Below, one piece after another: positions 59,738 to 64,000 of a stretch of DNA of 64,000 nt. Each line of letters begins with the position of its first letter. Position 1 is the stretch's first letter. Below the pieces are notes generated by a model, which worked only from the letters and a program-made list of their open reading frames with translations, did no database searches and had not been told where the DNA came from. The translations under genes were made by a program, and so were the position numbers. Source of the DNA: Calothrix sp. PCC 7716 (GTDB taxonomy: Bacteria; Cyanobacteriota; Cyanobacteriia; Cyanobacteriales; Nostocaceae); assembly GCF_019977735.1 (NCBI RefSeq), contig NZ_AP025018.1, forward strand, positions 3,906,001 through 3,970,000. Reading direction: 5' to 3'.

Positions 59738-59971
59738 CTACTTACGTTCTTGCTCTTGCCCTCGCTCTATTGCCGTCTGTGCCATTGAGCGTTGAATTGT
59801 TTCTGGAACACCGATATAATCAGCAAGCTTTTGCTGTTCAAAAATCATTTCGCAGATTTTCCAGCATTCATTTTCCTTACGAAAAATATAACGGTTAATC
59901 CCTTGATCTGGTTCTTCCGGAATTAGCGTGCTAAATTTTAATCTCAGTCGGTAACTTTCCTTTAAAATCAA
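59738..59971 (-). CDS. Unrecognised short reading frame (possible gene fragment)
   Basis: This 77-residue frame (MILKESYRLRLKFSTLIPEE, then GINRYIFRKENECWKICEMI, ending in a Gln/Glu coil) has protein-like composition and a predicted strand-helix order, but no family was recognised and no ribosome-binding site is clear. It could be the remains of a larger gene. Its 5' side opens into a long gap. Confidence 0.3.
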   Translation of the reverse strand: MILKESYRLRLKFSTLIPEEPDQGINRYIFRKENECWKICEMIFEQQKLADYIGVPETIQRSMAQTAIERGQEQERK

Positions 59972-60292
59972 GCCTTACAGACGCTTATAATCGTGCATTT
60001 TAGTTAGAATGCTTTCCTTGTAGTCAAAAATCGCTGTAATAAAAGCCTAGTAGTAATTTAAAGCTCCTAATTCAATAATTTAGCACGCTAAATAATGGTA
60101 TTTTAAAACCTACCAACAGTAAAATTATAATAGCCTTTGTTGCTGTTATAACAAGCTAGTAACATACCATTATCAAGGTGCAAAGACCAATATGTACAAA
60201 ACTAAACATATGAAGGCACCTTCTAAAGGATACCTATGCCCATGATATGATATATAATTAACAAAATTAGTTAACAAAATTAGTTAACAAAA
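59972..60292. other. Gap with a small tandem repeat; no gene seen
   Basis: This 321-base AT-rich stretch ends in three tandem copies of TTAACAAAATTAG (60258-60296), the last overlapping the stop codon of the phosphatase gene. It has no coding frame or hairpin. Confidence 0.6.
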
Positions 60293-61303
60293 TTAGAAAT
60301 ATATTCCCAACTCAGTCATTACCTGTAACCATTTGTCAGGCGTTGGTAAAGTTTGCTGGAGAAATTCGCTCGTCAGATTACTGACATTAACTTTATATAA
60401 CAGGGTGGCATAGCTAAAACAACGAGCAGGTTTTTTGAAATCATCGGCGCCATAAGTGGAAATCAATTCTGCTAGTCTTTCTTCTACTTTGAAGATTATT
60501 TTGGGTGCCAAAGCAAGTAAATTGTGCATCCATTGCTCCTTCTCCATAATAAAAGCAGATAATTCTACATTTGGAGAATTTTTAAACTCATCACAAATCG
60601 CCTGAATTTTGTCCCACTTATAACTACTCCAAGGTTTAGCCATCATCACTGGCAATTGCCATTTAACTATCTCTTCCTTCCAATAATCTTGAGGTGATTG
60701 TACTTGAACAATCTCAAAACTAGGTAAAATTAGGGCAGTCAATCTGCCTCCATGACAAGCTCCTGTATCGATACCATAAGCTTTTTGTTCAATTATGAGT
60801 GGATTATCGCCAACAACGTGATGACCAAAAATGACAGGTTTGGCGCCAGTATAAAGCTGGCTCCAATAGGTACTTCCATATTGTTTTTCTAAATACTTTT
60901 CACCCGCATTACAACCACACAACACTTCTTCTCTTTGTTTTTCAATGGGTATGCCATTTTCTACTGCAGCATGAACTAAAATTGCCGCATCTGTTTCGTA
61001 ATAATACGGAAGATGGCTAACCCATTCTAAAAATTCGGGATAGTGGGCGCCAAATTGTAGTTTGACAATTTCTTGAGAGTAGGAAAGGGTTTGTCTGAGG
61101 TGTTTACGTTCGTGATTTCCCATCAACACAATGGTATTGGGGCGATTTTTGAGAAAATTATATACTTTGACTGAATCAGCCCCACGGTCAACTATATCTC
61201 CCAAGGAGATTAAGCAATCTTCGTCTGTAATTTCGACTTTGGCGCCGAGCTGGAGTAGTTCTGTATAACAACCATGAATGTCACCAACTACGATTGTTCG
61301 CAT
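60293..61303 (-). CDS. Calcineurin-type metallophosphatase (PP-like)
   Basis: This 336-residue protein carries the metallophosphoesterase motifs in order: GDIHGCYTELL (about 7-17), ISLGDIVDRGADS (about 33-45), VLMGNHERKHL (about 59-69) and GHHVVGD (about 154). These ligate two metal ions. Size and the GNHE form match bacterial Ser/Thr protein phosphatases of the PrpA/ApaH group. It removes phosphate from proteins or hydrolyses diadenosine tetraphosphate; the C-terminal 120 residues are unusual for either. The gene stands alone, with the tandem repeat at its 3' end. Confidence 0.85.
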   Translation of the reverse strand: MRTIVVGDIHGCYTELLQLGAKVEITDEDCLISLGDIVDRGADSVKVYNFLKNRPNTIVLMGNHERKHLRQTLSYSQEIVKLQFGAHYPEFLEWVSHLPYYYETDAAILVHAAVENGIPIEKQREEVLCGCNAGEKYLEKQYGSTYWSQLYTGAKPVIFGHHVVGDNPLIIEQKAYGIDTGACHGGRLTALILPSFEIVQVQSPQDYWKEEIVKWQLPVMMAKPWSSYKWDKIQAICDEFKNSPNVELSAFIMEKEQWMHNLLALAPKIIFKVEERLAELISTYGADDFKKPARCFSYATLLYKVNVSNLTSEFLQQTLPTPDKWLQVMTELGIYF

Positions 61304-61409
61304 AGTTCAGACCCGATTTAAGAATATCAGAGTATTATTAATGTAGCATATTTTGTAATATGTATGGATGGGTATCTCCTTTTTATATATCTAGGGCGGG
61401 TGATTCCTT

Positions 61410-61437
61410 GTAGAGACGTTACATGTTACGTCTCTAC
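61410..61437. repeat. 28-bp palindrome, GTAGAGACG family
   Basis: GTAGAGACGTTACATGTTAC and its nearly exact complement (one mismatched pair). It lies in the 322-base gap 61304-61625 between divergent genes; nothing else is seen there. Confidence 0.8.
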
Positions 61438-61625
61438 ATTATCCTATCCTGGCAATTTTGGAGCTTATAGTTCTTTTGTACAATGATTTACAGTTTTTTG
61501 GAAATGCTGGTGGCTTTATGGATTTTGTGAATCAAATTTTGTTGTTTATAAGAGAAACAAAGCGATAAAAAGTAAGTGAATTGCAAGGTAATGATACACT
61601 TTAACAGAAGAGATTAAATAAAATT

Positions 61626-62594
61626 ATGTTAACAACTAATCACCGTTTAATTGATACGAATGGTATCAAAATGCACATTGCCGAGCAAGGTCAAGGACGA
61701 CTAGTTATTTTATGTCATGGGTTTCCAGAGTGCTGGTATTCTTGGCGCCATCAACTTCAGGCACTCGCAAGCGCAGGATTTCATGTAGTGGCGCCAGACT
61801 TACGTGGCTATGGACAAACAGACCAGCCAGAATCAGTTGAAGCTTATAATATTTTTAATATAGTCGGTGATATTGTTGGGCTTGTTCATGCTTTGAATCA
61901 AGAACGGGCAATTATTGTTGGGCATGATTGGGGAGCAAGCATTGCTTGGCACTGCGCTTTGCTGCGTCCAGATATTTTCAATGCTATAGCTTTACTTAGC
62001 GTACCCTACCATATTAGAACCTGGAAAAGTAGGCGCCCGACTACAGTGCTAAAACAGATGGCAGGGGGGCAACAATTTTATATCCAGTATTTTCAAGAAC
62101 AAGGTTTAGCTGAAGCAGAACTTGAAGTCGATGTTCGCAAAACTATGAGTATGGTTTTATACTCTGCGTCAGGAGATGCGCCACCAGAAAAACGATGGCG
62201 TTACGTGTTTGATAAATCCGAAAAGTTTATTGATACGCTTTCACAACCTTCAACGCTTCCAGCTTGGTTAACAGAGCAAGACCTTGATTATTTTACAAAT
62301 GAATTTAAACGAACTGGGTTTCGAGGCGGTTTATCTTACTATAGAAATATGGATAGAAATTGGGAAAACACACCCTTTTTAAGTGGAGCAAAGTTACATC
62401 AACCAGCATTATTTATAGGAGGAGAGGTTGACCCAACAATTACACTAAATCGCGATGTTATTAATATAATGGAAACGACAGTTCCTAACTTGAAAAATAA
62501 GGTATTACTTCCAAATGCCGGACATTGGATACAGCAGGAGCGTCCAAGAGAAGTCAATCAGTTACTAATCGATTTTTTGAAAAGTAATCTGTAA
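61626..62594 (+). CDS. Epoxide-hydrolase-like alpha/beta hydrolase
   Basis: This is a 322-residue protein. The oxyanion motif HGFPECWYSW (about 30-39) and nucleophile VGHDWGASIAWH (Asp about 101) mark the soluble epoxide hydrolase/haloalkane dehalogenase group. The lid domain carries RGGLSYYRNMDRNWE (Tyr ring-opening residue). The triad is completed by GGEVDPTI (Asp about 279) and NAGHWIQQERP (His about 300). It opens epoxides with water. No signal peptide. It reads alone, with a 322-base gap upstream. Confidence 0.9.
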   Translation: MLTTNHRLIDTNGIKMHIAEQGQGRLVILCHGFPECWYSWRHQLQALASAGFHVVAPDLRGYGQTDQPESVEAYNIFNIVGDIVGLVHALNQERAIIVGHDWGASIAWHCALLRPDIFNAIALLSVPYHIRTWKSRRPTTVLKQMAGGQQFYIQYFQEQGLAEAELEVDVRKTMSMVLYSASGDAPPEKRWRYVFDKSEKFIDTLSQPSTLPAWLTEQDLDYFTNEFKRTGFRGGLSYYRNMDRNWENTPFLSGAKLHQPALFIGGEVDPTITLNRDVINIMETTVPNLKNKVLLPNAGHWIQQERPREVNQLLIDFLKSNL

Positions 62595-62621
62595 AGTTAT
62601 CAATAGAACGTAGCGTGCGAT

Positions 62622-63254
62622 TTACACACAAGTTTTTAATCCTTCAATATCGGCGCCAACAATTTTCTCTAAATTCCTAGTAACTTTCTCAATATCCCAG
62701 TTCCACCAAGCAATATCTAGTAAAATTTTGATTGTTTCATCAGGGAAACGCTGCCGTATTACATTAATAGGGTTCCCTCCTGCAATAGTGTAAGGTGGTA
62801 TATCCTTAGTTACAACAGACTTGGCAGCAATAATTGCTCCATCGCCAATTTTAACTCCCGGCATTATTAGGGCTTCGTACCCTATCCATACATCATTGCC
62901 AATTATAGTATCCCCTTTAAAAGGAAATTCATCTGATTTAGGCATTATACGCTCCCACCCATTACCAAAAATTTGAAATGGATAAGTTGAAAAGCCAGAC
63001 ATTTTATGATTGGCGCCGTTCATAATAAATTTTACACCTCTAGCTAATGCACAAAATTTGCCAATTATGAGCTTGTCACCAATAAAAGGAAAATGATAAA
63101 GCACATTGCGCTCAAAATTCTCTGAGTCTTCAGGGTCATCGTAATAAGTGTAATCTCCAATTATTATATTTGGGTTAGTAACAGTGTTTTTGATGAAACA
63201 AACTTGTGGAAATCCTTCCATAGGATGAGTTACTTTTGGGTCAGGGTATTGCAT
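62622..63254 (-). CDS. Vat/CatB-type xenobiotic O-acetyltransferase
   Basis: This 210-residue left-handed beta-helix protein has hexapeptide turns (IGKFCALARGVKFIMN, IIGNDVWIGYEALIMPGVKI, IGDGAIIAAKSVVTKDI, IAGGNPINVIRQRF). The sequence MNGANHKMSGFSTYPF holds the catalytic His (about 82) of streptogramin A acetyltransferases. It probably acetylates streptogramin-like antibiotics or a natural substrate of similar shape. It overlaps nothing, and its upstream side is a 5'-truncated GNAT gene on the same strand. Confidence 0.85.
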   Translation of the reverse strand: MQYPDPKVTHPMEGFPQVCFIKNTVTNPNIIIGDYTYYDDPEDSENFERNVLYHFPFIGDKLIIGKFCALARGVKFIMNGANHKMSGFSTYPFQIFGNGWERIMPKSDEFPFKGDTIIGNDVWIGYEALIMPGVKIGDGAIIAAKSVVTKDIPPYTIAGGNPINVIRQRFPDETIKILLDIAWWNWDIEKVTRNLEKIVGADIEGLKTCV

Positions 63255-63258
63255 GGCT

Positions 63259-63651
63259 TTATATAAGCTCTTTTTTCATTATCAAAGAATCATTCAATTG
63301 AGCAGCAACCTCAAATCCCAAACGTTGGTAAAGCCGCAAGGCAGGATTTGAGAAAGATACACTTAGAGAAATTGCAGGATATACATTTTTGATACTGTCT
63401 AATAAATGTGTAATTAATTGTGTACCAATACCTTGGTTTCGATATTCAGGCAGTACGGCAATTGATAATTCGGGTGTTTGATCATTAATATACCCGTAAC
63501 CTGAATTTTGACTATTGAACAGACGAATCCATACGGCTCCAATCGGTATTAAGCTAAATTCTAAAACTGCAACAAAACCTAAATTATCTGTTTGGCAACC
63601 TTCAACATATTTTGCTAATTCTGGACGTAATTTTATTATTCGGAGGCATAA
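63259..63651 (-). pseudogene. 5'-truncated GNAT acetyltransferase
   Basis: A frame ending at 63259-63261 encodes 130 residues starting RIIKLRPELAKYVEG. It contains GYGYINDQTPELSIAVLPEY, RNQGIGTQLITHLL (acetyl-CoA loop) and SNPALRLYQRLGFEV, a clear GNAT C-terminal two-thirds. No ATG, GTG or TTG is available in frame before a stop; the usual first 20 residues are missing and the frame runs into the end of the dihydrofolate-reductase-like gene, overlapping its stop. This points to a deletion that fused the two genes' junction. Confidence 0.7.
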
Positions 63652-64000
63652 CGAACTTGATAATGCAGTTCCACAAAGCTATCTCCATACATTTTTGATG
63701 TTAAGAGCTTTAGTGGAGGTGTGGCAATTGTACGTGGTAATAATGGCGCGCCACTGCCAAGCGTTACTGATGCTATCGAGACAATTATCTCATCGAGTAA
63801 GCCACAATCGTAAAATTGCCCGACTAAATCACCACCACCGACTATCCAAATATTTTTATTTCCTGCTGCTGCGAGCATTTCTTGATGAACAGGTCGAACA
63901 TCCCCCTTTACAAATCGTACATCTGTTCCATCAATTGCAGGTAAAATACGAGAGGAGAAAACCCAAGTTGGTTGTTCGTACAGCCATGCTTGAGGACGCT
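63636..64000 (-). CDS. Dihydrofolate reductase-family (RibD C-terminal-like) protein, 5' end outside window
   Basis: This partial CDS is open to the window edge with 121 residues visible, ending ...VELHYQVRYASE. The NADPH-binding loop NIWIVGGGDLVGQFYDCGLL and LPRTIATPPLKLLTSKMYGD match the DHFR/RibD C-terminal fold; upstream, WLYEQPTWVFSSRILPAIDG and VRFVKGDVRPVHQEML continue the domain. Stand-alone members reduce pteridine- or pyrimidine-type substrates. The stop lies within the truncated GNAT frame. Its start is beyond the window. Confidence 0.8.
   Translation of the reverse strand, partial: RPQAWLYEQPTWVFSSRILPAIDGTDVRFVKGDVRPVHQEMLAAAGNKNIWIVGGGDLVGQFYDCGLLDEIIVSIASVTLGSGAPLLPRTIATPPLKLLTSKMYGDSFVELHYQVRYASE

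Overview
The window comes from a filamentous, probably heterocyst-forming (Nostocales-type) cyanobacterium. The pointers are an AAA-like ATPase fused to WD40 repeats, a NACHT protein ending in pentapeptide repeats, a DUF2997/GrpE-like/Hsp70-like chaperone operon, Rpn/DUF4351 nucleases, and interspersed palindromes typical of these genomes. GC is about 40%. The hexamer GGCGCC is strikingly common (about 90 copies by eye, about 4 expected), while the usual cyanobacterial HIP1 octamer was not noticed. No rRNA, tRNA or CRISPR array was recognised. The genus assignment is inference.

Region 1 (0-9.5 kb) is a scarred accessory region. It holds remnants of an RloA/RloB-like defence pair and two copies of a secreted protein inside a 7.3 kb-spaced direct duplication. 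It also has a DDE insertion sequence, a serine-recombinase fragment and two AAA-like ATPase genes, one with WD40 repeats and one with an HTH.

Region 2 (9.6-12.4 kb) is a minus-strand chaperone operon: DUF2997, then a membrane-anchored HTH/GrpE-like protein, then a short Hsp70-like protein. Region 3 (12.5-28.8 kb) looks like a mobile or phage-like element with no family I can name. A minus-strand block of tightly overlapping unknown genes ends at a strong terminator. It includes a 798-residue glycine-zipper and Pro-Ser-repeat protein. Divergent from it runs a block of small tyrosine recombinase, 2OG-Fe(II) oxygenase, zinc amidase and a holin-like 52-residue protein. A replication/regulation-like block follows, with a ribbon-helix-helix gene carrying a candidate -1 frameshift and a gene containing an array of inverted 14-mers. 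A plus-strand train of small proteins ends in an IS110-like DEDD protein preceded by a structured 264-base gap. This is the best candidate for an undescribed system.

Region 4 (28.9-41 kb) carries an LRR/HEAT protein, a small heat-shock protein, a large secreted nuclease with Calx-beta and RTX-like modules, a glutathione S-transferase, a NACHT-pentapeptide NLR-like protein and a rhodanese. Region 5 (41-57.8 kb) is a run of stress or detoxification enzymes beside their regulators (LuxR, LysR, AraC, TetR, AraC). It includes an IS630 element lying between a LysR gene and an SDR gene, an orphan antitoxin beside a toxin stump, and a TetR operator pair. Region 6 (57.8-64 kb) has an aromatic amino acid permease, a calcineurin-type phosphatase, an epoxide-hydrolase-like enzyme, a Vat-type acetyltransferase, a 5'-truncated GNAT and a dihydrofolate-reductase-like gene running off the edge.

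The IS630 ends (TACT-N4-ACGG) match the ends of two MITE-like elements of 126 and 138 bp. The secreted-gene duplication preserves an empty site for one of them, so part of the recent mobile history can be read inside the window.
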